Source: an uncultured Poribacteria bacterium
Lineage (GTDB): Bacteria; Poribacteria; WGA-4E; WGA-3G
DNA length: 64,000 nucleotides
NCBI GenBank assembly: GCA_951813545.1
Contig: OX638352.1
Coordinates: forward strand, 4,993,966 to 5,057,965
Direction of reading: 5' to 3'
Shown: positions 1 to 8,372 of the stretch, piece after piece
How the letters are laid out: the number at the start of each line of letters is the position of its first letter
How positions within the stretch are numbered: the first letter of the stretch is position 1
Made by a program: the position numbers and the translations under genes
The notes under the pieces: generated by a model
Database searches by the model: none
What the model was told of the DNA's origin: nothing
What the model saw: the letters and a program-made list of their open reading frames with translations, nothing else

Positions 1-484
1 ACAGGTAATACCATTTACCGGTATCAAGTGGAGTTTTGTTATCGTTGATATCCAAGAACCCGCCACCGGCACCATTTGTCCAGACCTTGATCCCGTTTCC
101 GGGGTTCATCCCGTAACCGAACCCGATGTGTCTTCCGCCGCCCCCCATGCGAGTGCCAAAAACGATAGCGTGTGCGCTCGGCAGTCGGTCAAGGTTAACC
201 CATGCGGCTTGTGTGATTTCATCTTCAATGTGAAAAGGCCCGTCGTCTTCAATCGCCACAAAATCGCTAGACGCGCTGAATTTAAGAGCTTTCCCGAATT
301 TACCATCAACCCACTTGGCACCACCGTTGAGTTCACCTTCAAAGCCGTTTTCTGAGAAGTCTTCGGTATTATTCCCGTTACCTTCATCAAGCGGCATGTA
401 TAGGACAAGCCCCTCCAATAAATCAGCAGCGGCATAAGTGCTGCAAGCCAAAGCAAGGATTAAAATAAGAAACAGTTGTTTCAT
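1..484 (-). CDS. Secreted LamG/concanavalin A-like protein (C-terminus beyond window)
   Basis: The reading frame is open from an ATG at 484 to the window edge, so only the first 161 codons are seen. A Shine-Dalgarno GGAGG sits just upstream of the ATG. The protein starts with a signal peptide (MKQLFLILILALACSTYAAA) followed by a LamG/laminin-G-like start: LVLYMPLDEGNG, then FSENGFEGELNGGAKW, FGKALKFS and ITQAAWVNLD. Such jelly-roll domains usually bind carbohydrate or mediate adhesion outside the cytoplasm; the ligand here is unknown. A related protein lies at 51649-52416. The domain call is firm, the function is not. Confidence 0.8.
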   Translation of the reverse strand, partial: MKQLFLILILALACSTYAAADLLEGLVLYMPLDEGNGNNTEDFSENGFEGELNGGAKWVDGKFGKALKFSASSDFVAIEDDGPFHIEDEITQAAWVNLDRLPSAHAIVFGTRMGGGGRHIGFGYGMNPGNGIKVWTNGAGGGFLDINDNKTPLDTGKWYYL

Positions 485-573
485 GAGTTACCTCCATAGA
501 GTTAGTTATATGTAAAATAATACCACAAATCGTGGCACCTGTCAAGGATTTTTCATTACGAGACAAAATTGGT

Positions 574-1410
574 TTATTGGAACAGCTGCCAACTTCTGCC
601 GGGTAGATCGGCGCGAAAAACTTCTACATTTCCGCGGTCTGCCATCGTGACATAGCAGGTACGCCCATCTGGACCACCGAAAGCGATATTCGTGCAGAGT
701 TTACCAGTCAACGATACCTCCAATAACACTTCACCCGTAGGGGAGAGCTTCGCTACTGTCCCTTTACCGTGCCGGGTGACATAGAGATTGCCTTCAACAT
801 CACACCGCATCCCGTCCATATTGAAATCGGGAAACTGGATCAGGCGTCGTTTGTTGCTGATTTCCCCTTCGGAAGATAAGTCATAAGCCCAGACGTTACG
901 TTGTGCGGACTCATTAACATAAAGCACTTTTTCATTAGGACTTACTTCAATACCGTTTGTCGTGCCCATGTCCGCTTCAAGGAGTGTCACTTTTCCATCT
1001 GTATCCACGCGCCAAATTTGACCGGTTGACTCACCCCAATTCGGATCACTCGCATAGAGAATATCGTTCGCGCCGATGGCAAGATCGTTCGGTTGGTTCA
1101 TCGTCGGTTCGTGTGCATGGACGCTGATGTCTCGCGTATCCATATCCACTTTGAGGACATTGTGGTTCGTGTAATCAGCAATGAACATGAAGCCTTCGCT
1201 ATTGAAACGGATACCGTTGCCGATACTACCGGTTGGCAATTCAACAAAAACGCTCGCAGTACCATCAGGTGTTACCTTACCGATAGTGTGTTGTCGCTCG
1301 TAGTTAACAGCGTATAGATTGCCCACTGCGTCGCAGGCAGGCCCCTCAATTCCGGACGTAAACCCGTCGACAGGTGTGAATTCTCGACTCACGAAAAGTT
1401 CTTCACTCAT
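574..1410 (-). CDS. SMP-30/gluconolactonase/LRE-family protein
   Basis: A 278-residue protein of the SMP-30/gluconolactonase six-bladed propeller family, whose members are divalent-metal lactonases. Visible family landmarks are IEGPACD near residue 21 (metal-ligand Glu), NQPNDLA near residue 104, TTNGIEVSPNEKVLYVNES near residue 150 and DGMRCDVEGNLYV near residue 199 (metal-ligand Asp). There is no signal peptide, so it is probably cytoplasmic. GAGG lies upstream of the ATG. It is followed 18 bp downstream of the FIST gene on the same strand and may be co-transcribed with it. The substrate, probably a sugar lactone, cannot be read from the sequence. Confidence 0.85.
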   Translation of the reverse strand: MSEELFVSREFTPVDGFTSGIEGPACDAVGNLYAVNYERQHTIGKVTPDGTASVFVELPTGSIGNGIRFNSEGFMFIADYTNHNVLKVDMDTRDISVHAHEPTMNQPNDLAIGANDILYASDPNWGESTGQIWRVDTDGKVTLLEADMGTTNGIEVSPNEKVLYVNESAQRNVWAYDLSSEGEISNKRRLIQFPDFNMDGMRCDVEGNLYVTRHGKGTVAKLSPTGEVLLEVSLTGKLCTNIAFGGPDGRTCYVTMADRGNVEVFRADLPGRSWQLFQ

Positions 1411-1428
1411 TTTTTTACTTCCTCAAAT

Positions 1429-2601
1429 TTAGTTCGCTGTGCAAAGCACAAACACACCGGTATACGCGTGTGCGAAGTTGCGTCCGCCAATCGGTGCGAA
1501 CTCTGAATTACCGAAGAACCCGATAACGGGTAGCCCCGGAAACTTCTCTTGGATAACGCTAATGTCATGATTTGCTTCGCCATATAACCCTTTGCCGCGA
1601 CCTAAGCAGTTAAAATAAAGCCCAAACGCGGGGGAATGTGAACGTGTTCTCTCAGCCAACTGCGTTATAATCGCCTGAATTTCCTCTGCGGCGGCGAGGG
1701 GATTCCGTAGATGGAACTGCACCAGTTGTCCTTCCGCCACTTCTTCAGAAACAGCAAGCGCGGCGTGTTCCTCATTAATACCGACAAGATTGCGAATGAG
1801 GAAATCGCCACGGGTCGGATTTTTGTTCTCAGGATCCATCGCGATTCCGACGAAAACCGTGCCACCTGACCGACGAATATCATCCTGTGTTAGCAACTGT
1901 AACGTTCCTTTGAAATTCTCTAATGCGGGTTCACCCGCTAATTCAAAGATAACGCGCCCATCTGCTTTCGTGACTTCACGCGGTTCACCGATAGGTTGAC
2001 ACCCTTGTGCAACGCCTATTTCTGTGCTGAAATCTCCAGTTAAGAGGATGCCCGTAAGCCCGCCTTCTGTTGCCTCTTCACCTTTCCAGTGGTACATCTG
2101 TGCGCCGGTTGCATCGCCAGAAACGGCAGCACCGACAATAGGCAAAGTCCTGCCATCACTGCCGATATGCTCCACAAGCTCCGCTGGATTCATAGCACGA
2201 ACATCTGGAAAAATTAGAAGGAGCGAGTCATCCTCAATCTGAGGCTGAACGTCTTCCTGTATCTGTTCCCCCACCTCGGACGCTGTGCCTTGTGCGCTAA
2301 ACGACACAGCGGAAAGTTGTTCACTACGGAGGACCATTACAGCAAGTGCGGGTTCTTCTTCAAACTCTCCAGCTGAAGTCAGGACGCTCATCCCACTACA
2401 CCCGATGAGTTCATCACAACCAGAAGCGGCATGCACCGCTTGGTATAACTCCTCATATTCCGTCTGATAGTTAATGGTCGCAAACACAATGGCAAGGTCG
2501 GCTTTAGCGATCCCAGCACTTCCCATTGCCATGAGTGTTGCGCGTTCCGCTGCATCCGCAGTGGAAAGGCTTTGTGAATGTCCCACGCCTACATAAATCA
2601 T
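1429..2601 (-). CDS. FIST-domain sensory protein
   Basis: A FIST N plus FIST C protein of 390 residues. FIST domains are small-ligand sensor modules in bacterial signalling. Family features include an N-terminal part with a SGCDELIGCSGMSVLTSAGE segment and a C-terminal part with GLYFNCLGRGKGLYG and PVIGFFGNSEFAPIGG. The frame stays open to 2643, but I prefer the ATG at 2601 (MIYVGVGHSQSL), which has GGCGGG upstream and fits the family N-terminus. No kinase or output domain is attached, so its partner is unknown. A strong promoter lies at 2628-2656. Confidence 0.85.
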   Translation of the reverse strand: MIYVGVGHSQSLSTADAAERATLMAMGSAGIAKADLAIVFATINYQTEYEELYQAVHAASGCDELIGCSGMSVLTSAGEFEEEPALAVMVLRSEQLSAVSFSAQGTASEVGEQIQEDVQPQIEDDSLLLIFPDVRAMNPAELVEHIGSDGRTLPIVGAAVSGDATGAQMYHWKGEEATEGGLTGILLTGDFSTEIGVAQGCQPIGEPREVTKADGRVIFELAGEPALENFKGTLQLLTQDDIRRSGGTVFVGIAMDPENKNPTRGDFLIRNLVGINEEHAALAVSEEVAEGQLVQFHLRNPLAAAEEIQAIITQLAERTRSHSPAFGLYFNCLGRGKGLYGEANHDISVIQEKFPGLPVIGFFGNSEFAPIGGRNFAHAYTGVFVLCTAN

Positions 2602-2627
2602 TTTTTTTACCCGCCTTTTTGTTGAAC

Positions 2628-2656
2628 ATAATACAACATTCACCAGAAAACGTCAA
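2628..2656 (-). promoter_or_regulatory. Sigma70-type promoter of the FIST gene
   Basis: On the minus strand TTGACG (2656-2651) and TATTAT (2633-2628) are separated by 17 bp. The predicted start is about 20 bp before the ATG at 2601, which supports the shorter FIST start. Confidence 0.65.
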
Positions 2657-2721
2657 CAATTTGGTTTTGAAAATTCGGAGGCATTTGTCCGAAAAAACGA
2701 TATGCGAAAACAGAAATATAT

Positions 2722-2729
2722 GGTATACT
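2722..2729 (+). promoter_or_regulatory. Extended -10 promoter candidate for folD
   Basis: TGGTATACT (2721-2729) is an extended -10 sequence without a good -35, about 67 bp before the folD start. A 14-bp sequence like the end of the MITE-like repeat (TTATAGTAAAACCC, 2747-2760) lies between it and the gene. Confidence 0.4.
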
Positions 2730-2795
2730 AATTATTGCGTAGCATATTATAGTAAAACCCAAAAATAGGCAAACGTAAACTGGAGGAAAAGGGAT

Positions 2796-3629
2796 TTGTC
2801 AGCTGAACTCCTAAATGGCAGTCGCCTTGCGAAGCGTATCCGGAGCCAGATCCGGCAAAAGTTAAAAAAACTCACGTTCACGCCAGGCCTCGCTGTTGTC
2901 CAAGTAGGCGATGACCCGGCATCAACGCTCTACATCAAACATAAACAACGTGATTGTGAGAAGGTACATTTCCATTCCGAAGTCCATCGTCTGCCAGTTG
3001 AGATCAGCCAAGATTCTCTTATCAAGCACGTTGAAACCCTCAACGAGCGATCAGACATTCATGGAATCCTCGTGCAAATGCCACTACCGGAAGGCATAGA
3101 TAAAGAGGCAGTCATCGACAAGATCACCCCGCATAAAGATGCAGACGGGTTAAATCCTGTCAATTTAGGAAACCTTCTCATCAATCGTGAGGGTGTGACA
3201 CCTTGCACACCGACAGGAATTATCCATTTAATTGAACTAACAGGTGAAAAGATCGAAGGCAAACATGCAGTCTGTATCGGCAGAAGTCCTCTCGTCGGTA
3301 AACCTGTTGGATTGATGCTGTTAAACCGAAATGCGACTGTTACCTATTGCCACTCTCGGACAGCAGACTTGACAACGCAGACACAAGAGGCAGATATTCT
3401 CGTCGCCGCTGTCGGTAGATCGGAGTTCATCACTGCGGATATGGTAAAACCCGGTGCTGTCGTCATTGATGTCGGTATTAACCACGTTGATGGACGTGCT
3501 GTCGGTGATGTCAAATTTGAGGAAGTTAAAGAGATAGCTGGATTTATCACTCCCGTACCGGGCGGTGTCGGTCCCATGACGCGCGCAATGTTATTAGAAA
3601 ACACCTTAAAATTAGCAATTGGAGGCTAA
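2796..3629 (+). CDS. folD: Bifunctional methylenetetrahydrofolate dehydrogenase/cyclohydrolase
   Basis: FolD interconverts 5,10-methylene-, methenyl- and 10-formyl-tetrahydrofolate in cytoplasmic one-carbon metabolism. Diagnostic motifs are the catalytic Y46-xxx-K50, QMPLPEGID, DADGLNPVN, PCTPTG, the nucleotide-binding VGRSPLVGKPVGLML and the C-terminal PVPGGVGPMTRAML. Length (277 residues) is typical. The start is TTG at 2796, with GGAGG at 2782-2786, 9 bp upstream. It is followed 3 bp later by an SDR gene, so the two are probably one transcript. Confidence 0.95.
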   Translation: MSAELLNGSRLAKRIRSQIRQKLKKLTFTPGLAVVQVGDDPASTLYIKHKQRDCEKVHFHSEVHRLPVEISQDSLIKHVETLNERSDIHGILVQMPLPEGIDKEAVIDKITPHKDADGLNPVNLGNLLINREGVTPCTPTGIIHLIELTGEKIEGKHAVCIGRSPLVGKPVGLMLLNRNATVTYCHSRTADLTTQTQEADILVAAVGRSEFITADMVKPGAVVIDVGINHVDGRAVGDVKFEEVKEIAGFITPVPGGVGPMTRAMLLENTLKLAIGG

Positions 3630-3632
3630 AAT

Positions 3633-4397
3633 ATGGCATTTCCAGGATTTGAGTTGAAAGATAAAGTGATGTTAGTCACTGGTTCCGGCAAAGGCATCGG
3701 CAGAGGCATCGCACTCGCCGCCTCACAGATGGGTGCAAAGATTATTTTGAACAGTCGCACTCTGTCTGATCTTGAGGAAGTCGCAGGCGAGATCCGTGCC
3801 AACGGTGGTGAAGCGGAGTCCGTTGTGTTCGACATCAGCGATATGGCGCAGATCACCACAGGTGCTCAAGCTGCTCTTGATATATGGGGCAGAGTGGATG
3901 TTCTTGTCAATAACGCTGGGACCAACCGTCCGAAGCCCGCGCTTGAGTTAACCGAAGAGGATTGGGACGCGATCTATGATCTCAATCTTAAAGGACTGTT
4001 CTTTCTGACGCAGACGCTTGTGAAGCCGATGATCGAACGTGAGAACGGGAAGATTATCAATATCTCCTCGACGATGGGATTGGTCGGTGGTCCGCTGCGG
4101 ACTGCCTATTCAGGAAGCAAAGGCGGTGTTGTGCTTTTAACGAAAGGACTCGCCGTTGAATGGGCACCCCATAACGTTACGGTAAATGCCGTCGCACCGG
4201 CGTTTACTCGGACACCGCTCGCGGATGTGCTCTTGCAGCGCAAAGAATTTTATGAAGATGTTGTCCGTCGTATCCCGATGGGACGTGTTGGCGAAGTGGA
4301 CGAAGTTGTCGGCGCAGTGCTGTTCTTAGCGTCAGACGCAGCGAACTGGGTGACTGGACAAACAATCGCAGTTGATGGCGGCTGGGTCGCTTGGTGA
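3633..4397 (+). CDS. SDR-family oxidoreductase (gluconate 5-dehydrogenase-like)
   Basis: A classical 254-residue short-chain dehydrogenase with Rossmann motif VTGSGKGIGRG (15-25), NNAG (93-96), catalytic Ser near 145 and Y159-xxx-K163. The C-terminus (WVTGQTIAVDGGW) is typical. Overall it resembles gluconate 5-dehydrogenase or 3-oxoacyl-ACP reductase types; the substrate cannot be assigned. GGAGG upstream overlaps the end of folD (3-bp gap), implying translational coupling. A terminator-like hairpin follows at 4429-4455. Confidence 0.9.
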   Translation: MAFPGFELKDKVMLVTGSGKGIGRGIALAASQMGAKIILNSRTLSDLEEVAGEIRANGGEAESVVFDISDMAQITTGAQAALDIWGRVDVLVNNAGTNRPKPALELTEEDWDAIYDLNLKGLFFLTQTLVKPMIERENGKIINISSTMGLVGGPLRTAYSGSKGGVVLLTKGLAVEWAPHNVTVNAVAPAFTRTPLADVLLQRKEFYEDVVRRIPMGRVGEVDEVVGAVLFLASDAANWVTGQTIAVDGGWVAW

Positions 4398-4428
4398 TTT
4401 CTCGACTTTTCCGAATTCTAAACTTGTA

Positions 4429-4455
4429 GGCGCGGTTTTCAACCGCGCCATTTTT
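4429..4455 (+). terminator. Hairpin terminator after folD-SDR
   Basis: A perfect 9-bp stem GGCGCGGTT / AACCGCGCC with loop TTC is followed by ATTTTT. It also belongs to the dispersed hairpin family discussed in the findings. Confidence 0.6.
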
Positions 4456-4489
4456 GTGTACAGCGCGTCTCACAAATAGTTTGAGAGTA

Positions 4490-4609
4490 TTATAGTAAAA
4501 CCCGTAATTACCTACACACCAACACAAGGGCGAGGATACAATCCTCGCCAGCGGCGGTGGGTGTTTGTTCCTTGACGAACTGTAAACATATTTTCGGATT
4601 TCACTATAA
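4490..4609. repeat. About 120-bp MITE-like element, copy 1
   Basis: The element is bounded by TTATAGTAAAA at the left and the inverted TTTCACTATAA at the right. A perfect internal 9-bp hairpin lies at 4529-4549 (stem GGCGAGGAT, loop ACA). A second copy of about the same length and plan is at 56752-56873. No ORF is inside. The rest of the 4398-4850 gap shows no gene. Confidence 0.6.
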
Positions 4610-4850
4610 TGATTCACAACTTTGTGTAATCTTCTGTTCCCACATTAACGTTTTTATAGTTGATTTTAGGATTAATCGCACTTTCGGTAGTGAGGTTACA
4701 AATCTCACTTGCAAATAGGTAATCCGAATCCTTTTCAAAGAGAATTTGCGTTGGAATATACTAATCCAACGAATGGTCGCAGGATCGAAAGATTTTGCCT
4801 AATTTACAAAAGCAGACCTAAGGGTCAAGCATTTTTATCAAGGAGTAAAA

Positions 4851-6962
4851 GTGAAAGAATTTTTTATGCTGACAAGTATCGCTATTGTGATTTTTTGCCA
4901 ATTAAGCTGCGCCCCTGACGAAGAGCAGATGCAAACTGAAAATCCCCTGGCAAGCGATACAATAAACGGTTTCAATGCCCCACTCTTAGGGGATGTCGTC
5001 CTGGAAAATATGTATGAGGATGAAGCCCGGAAACTGACGGATAAAACTCCCCTCCAAATCGTCACAGTCCTTGAAGGCACCAGTAGAGTTGTACTTCAGG
5101 CTCGGTTTCGTGGTGTTCGAGATTTCGGCTTTGGATTCCCGCTTTACGAGTGCGAACTGATGGACGAATCGGCTGAGGCTATGGGTGGCATTGCCCAAGG
5201 AATGTCAGGGAGTCCAGTCGGTCCTCCCGGACGTATCATGGGTGCGCTTGCCCTTGGTGATATCTTCTCAAGAGCACCTACTCGGTTTTGGGTAACATCA
5301 ATTGATGCGATGGAAGCTTCTATTGATCACCAGCCGCTTGGTGAATTTCTCGAGCAAGAGCCTGTGCCTGCCGCGCCAGCTGCAGGAATTAATGCTACCT
5401 ACGCGCCAGTTAAAACGCCTATAATGATCACCGGGATACAACCTCATAGGATTCAGGAACTTTCTTCACATCTTCCTGACGCACAACGCAACTTCGTTGA
5501 ATTGTTTGCCCATATTGGTGGAGCACCCGCGGCACCTCCAGCGAGGACCTCACCGAAACTGGCAGCAGGGGATATGATTGGTGTTGCCATAGCGACGGGA
5601 GACGTTGTGAACGCAATAGGCTTTGGAACTGTGACACAGGTTTATGACGATAAATTTGTGGCATTCGGGCATCCGATGTTCGGCACCGGAAAGTCCGCAT
5701 TGCCGGTATATAGAGCCGTCACCAATGGCGTTGTTCCAAACTTAGTGGCATCCTATAAATCTTCTTCCATTTACGGGAATCCAATCGGAACGATAACGAA
5801 GGACCTTACACCGGCGATCGTCGGTGAATTTGGTGCGCCGCCATCAATGATTCCGGTCAAAGTCTCTTACCATCCGGCGAATAGTTCAACAGCGATAGAG
5901 AAACATCATCGTGTGGCGTACGGACAAGAATCGTATATTCCTCTTGTTGCCTCGGCTACCGTAGCGGCACTTCGGATGGAACGCAGCAATGCTACCGTTG
6001 ATACAACTGTTACGCTCGAGTTTCAAGAAACCGATACCGTCTATACTGAATCGTTTCGGAGTGCTTCTCCCTCTCCATCTGAAGGTGTGCTGGCACACAC
6101 AGGTCAGATTGTCCAGTTTTTCAGCGATACACTTACAAACAGTACTGGTAAAGCGACACTGAAAGCGGTATCAATCTCTGTCACGGACAAACCACAAATC
6201 ACCACAGCAGAGATTGTAGAGGTTACCGCACCTGAAGAGATTATACCGGGTGAAAGTGCGACGGTCTCAATCGTGCTGCTTCCCCACTGGAATGCCGCTG
6301 GGGATGAACGGACAATCCAGAGAGATATTACGCTCGAAATTCCTGCAGACTTTCCTGCTGGCGAGGCAAACCTCAGTGTTGCCGCCGCAGCACCACCTGA
6401 CCTTTTTGGTGGGGAATTCGGACCGCCGCCGGGTGCCATTCTCGATTTCGGGTTCGGTGGGTTCGGCGATGAAGAGGAACAACCCGTACCGAAAAATCTG
6501 GATGAACTCATTGAGCAGATGCTGGAAAATCAGGTGGATGCAGGTTTAATCACGGTAACCCTGACCCCATCCTTTGGTGGAGACTTCCCAGGATTACCAA
6601 CAGACCTGCTACCCGGAGACCTCCCGCTTCCTGAAGGTTTCTTACCACCAGTGGACGGTGAAATGCCTGAAGACGGCGAAGAAGCGGACGACGAAAATGG
6701 TGATGGTGAAATACCACCAGATTTACAACTCCCTGAAGGTTTCCCACCGTTAGATGGATTCCCGTTCCCAGAGGATATTGGACCGCCGCCGACGGTGGAA
6801 GTCGAACTCATCATCGACGGCTTTATCGTGACGGGCTATAAAGATATAACAGTCACGATAAAAGGTGAAGACATGGGTGACGAGATGATGCCAGAAGAAC
6901 CAGGAGCACCTATAATACCCGGAGCACCCGCCGAACCAGCGGAACCCGTCGAAGAAGAATAA
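4851..6962 (+). CDS. Putative lipoprotein with SpoIVB-type S55 peptidase domain
   Basis: A 703-residue exported protein. The N-terminus is hydrophobic and ends LSC20, a plausible though imperfect lipobox. Residues about 40-400 resemble the SpoIVB S55 peptidase domain: GMSGSPVGPPGRIMGA (117-132, nucleophile Ser region), AFGHPMFGTGKS, and GNPIGTITKDLTPAIVGEFG. The last ~220 residues hold an Ig-like part and a low-complexity acidic, proline-rich tail. Start GTG at 4851 has AGGAG 5 bp upstream; an in-frame ATG at 4866 has none. There are no sporulation genes nearby, so the role is not that of SpoIVB; a periplasmic protease or processing factor is an inference. Confidence 0.75.
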   Translation: MKEFFMLTSIAIVIFCQLSCAPDEEQMQTENPLASDTINGFNAPLLGDVVLENMYEDEARKLTDKTPLQIVTVLEGTSRVVLQARFRGVRDFGFGFPLYECELMDESAEAMGGIAQGMSGSPVGPPGRIMGALALGDIFSRAPTRFWVTSIDAMEASIDHQPLGEFLEQEPVPAAPAAGINATYAPVKTPIMITGIQPHRIQELSSHLPDAQRNFVELFAHIGGAPAAPPARTSPKLAAGDMIGVAIATGDVVNAIGFGTVTQVYDDKFVAFGHPMFGTGKSALPVYRAVTNGVVPNLVASYKSSSIYGNPIGTITKDLTPAIVGEFGAPPSMIPVKVSYHPANSSTAIEKHHRVAYGQESYIPLVASATVAALRMERSNATVDTTVTLEFQETDTVYTESFRSASPSPSEGVLAHTGQIVQFFSDTLTNSTGKATLKAVSISVTDKPQITTAEIVEVTAPEEIIPGESATVSIVLLPHWNAAGDERTIQRDITLEIPADFPAGEANLSVAAAAPPDLFGGEFGPPPGAILDFGFGGFGDEEEQPVPKNLDELIEQMLENQVDAGLITVTLTPSFGGDFPGLPTDLLPGDLPLPEGFLPPVDGEMPEDGEEADDENGDGEIPPDLQLPEGFPPLDGFPFPEDIGPPPTVEVELIIDGFIVTGYKDITVTIKGEDMGDEMMPEEPGAPIIPGAPAEPAEPVEEE

Positions 6963-6994
6963 TTTCAAAGTTTTAGACGACAATACCTATAACC

Positions 6995-7031
6995 ATCTGG
7001 GCAGATCTTCGGACCTGCCCAGATTTTCTTT
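6995..7031. terminator. Bidirectional terminator
   Basis: A 10-bp stem ATCTGGGCAG / CTGCCCAGAT with a short loop, followed by TTTCTTTG, lies between the convergent S55 and Gfo/Idh genes. Confidence 0.65.
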
Positions 7032-7048
7032 GTGATTATAGTTGCTAT

Positions 7049-8176
7049 CTATGTGTTTTCACGCGTAACTGGTCCCTGTTGTACATAACACCGCACAACG
7101 TCAATAATGAGTGCGATATCGTTCCGTGCAGATTCTAACGAGGTATAGCACGGTTCACCTTCCGTGATGCAGGCATGGAAATGACGTAACTCGCGTACAA
7201 ACGCGCTTTCCCATTCAACAGCCGGTGTCTTGCTATAAGTCGTGCCATCAGCATCTATCCCGTGTATTGTCACTTCTGATAGGATACCCCGTGAAAAGCC
7301 GGTAGGATAGGATACGATGACGCGTTTGGTATCACCGTAGATCTCCAACGTCTCTTTAAAGTCCCATAGATCTGGGAGGTCTACCCATGTCGCGACACAG
7401 CGTGCACCATTCGGATAGCCAAACACAATCGTCACACCGCGTCCTTCGGACCAGACTTCCGCGCTAACGACTTCACTCGGCGAGCTGAGCATTACCCGCA
7501 GGCTGTAGATGTCGTGGATCATGCTGCCAGCAAGCAGGTAGAACACGCGTGCTGCCTTGCTTTGGATGTCGCTTTCGAGTCCTGTTTGTGATAGCAGCTC
7601 ACCGATGGCTTCTGCTTGTGCTTTTTCACGCGCCGCGCCCGCTGGCTTAAATGCGTCCGGTGGGACATCGTTAAACCGTTCGACATCAAATTGGCTTAGG
7701 TGTAGGCTATTATTCGGATGGAGATGGTTAATCTGGACAAAGCGGTAACTCTCCATTGTATCTACTTCACGTTTGGCGAGCTGGAAAGCCGGATCATGCA
7801 CTTTCATATAACCGGCTTGTGCGACGGTGCCTGCATCACGTTGTGCAGCGAGCATTGCATCCATCTCTTGAAATGAAAAGCAGACGGGTTTCTCGATAAA
7901 AACATGCTTCCCTGCCTCAAATGCAGCGAGTGCCACCGTTGTCTTTGGATCCCCATGGCACAACAGTACAGCATCCACATCTGTGTCCAGCAATTCATTG
8001 TAATCCGTCACGAATTGGGGGACATGGAATCGCTTTGCGACCGCCTGTGCTGCACCCTGAGAAAGATCACAGACGATCGGCACCTCAAATTCTCGATGGA
8101 GTGCGGTAAGATTCGGGAGATGATGCACTTGTGCAATCGCGCCACATCCGATAACACCTATCCGTATACGACTCAT
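7049..8176 (-). CDS. Gfo/Idh/MocA-family oxidoreductase
   Basis: A 375-residue NAD(P)-dependent sugar or cyclitol dehydrogenase-like protein. The N-terminal Rossmann motif is GVIGCGAIAQVHHLPNL; the family EKP motif appears as HVFIEKPVCFS near residue 91; the C-terminal alpha/beta domain contains GSMIHDIYSLRVML with the usual catalytic-region histidine. GGAGG precedes the ATG. The substrate is unknown; related genes often act in catabolism of unusual sugars. The ISKra4-like element sits 84 bp upstream of its start and may affect its promoter. Confidence 0.88.
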   Translation of the reverse strand: MSRIRIGVIGCGAIAQVHHLPNLTALHREFEVPIVCDLSQGAAQAVAKRFHVPQFVTDYNELLDTDVDAVLLCHGDPKTTVALAAFEAGKHVFIEKPVCFSFQEMDAMLAAQRDAGTVAQAGYMKVHDPAFQLAKREVDTMESYRFVQINHLHPNNSLHLSQFDVERFNDVPPDAFKPAGAAREKAQAEAIGELLSQTGLESDIQSKAARVFYLLAGSMIHDIYSLRVMLSSPSEVVSAEVWSEGRGVTIVFGYPNGARCVATWVDLPDLWDFKETLEIYGDTKRVIVSYPTGFSRGILSEVTIHGIDADGTTYSKTPAVEWESAFVRELRHFHACITEGEPCYTSLESARNDIALIIDVVRCYVQQGPVTRENT

Positions 8177-8322
8177 AACTTTTAGCCTCCAGTAGATAAC
8201 GCTTTCTTATGCGTTTATCGTATCACGTACACGAAATAGATGCAATGTGTAGTTTTTAGTGGGTGTGTAAAGTTTTTGGCACTGATTTTTGGGTGAGTTA
8301 GGGATTGAAGTTTGTGGTAGAA

Positions 8323-8372
8323 CATGGTATTCTCTCTAAGATATTAGATTTTTTCAAGGAGAGAATACCATG
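8323..8372 (+). promoter_or_regulatory. Start-occluding hairpin of the transposase mRNA
   Basis: A perfect 14-nt inverted repeat, CATGGTATTCTCTC (8323-8336) and GAGAGAATACCATG (8359-8372), has a 22-nt loop. The right arm contains part of the ribosome site AAGGAGAG and the transposase ATG (8370-8372), so a transcript covering both arms would hide the start. Confidence 0.75.

Noticed and set aside
106..456. 116-residue minus-strand ORF
   Set aside because: Out of frame with the LamG gene that starts at 484 with a signal peptide and ribosome site.
6104..6814. Antisense Ser/Gly/Pro-rich ORFs
   Set aside because: These are reverse readings of the acidic, proline-rich tail of the S55 protein.
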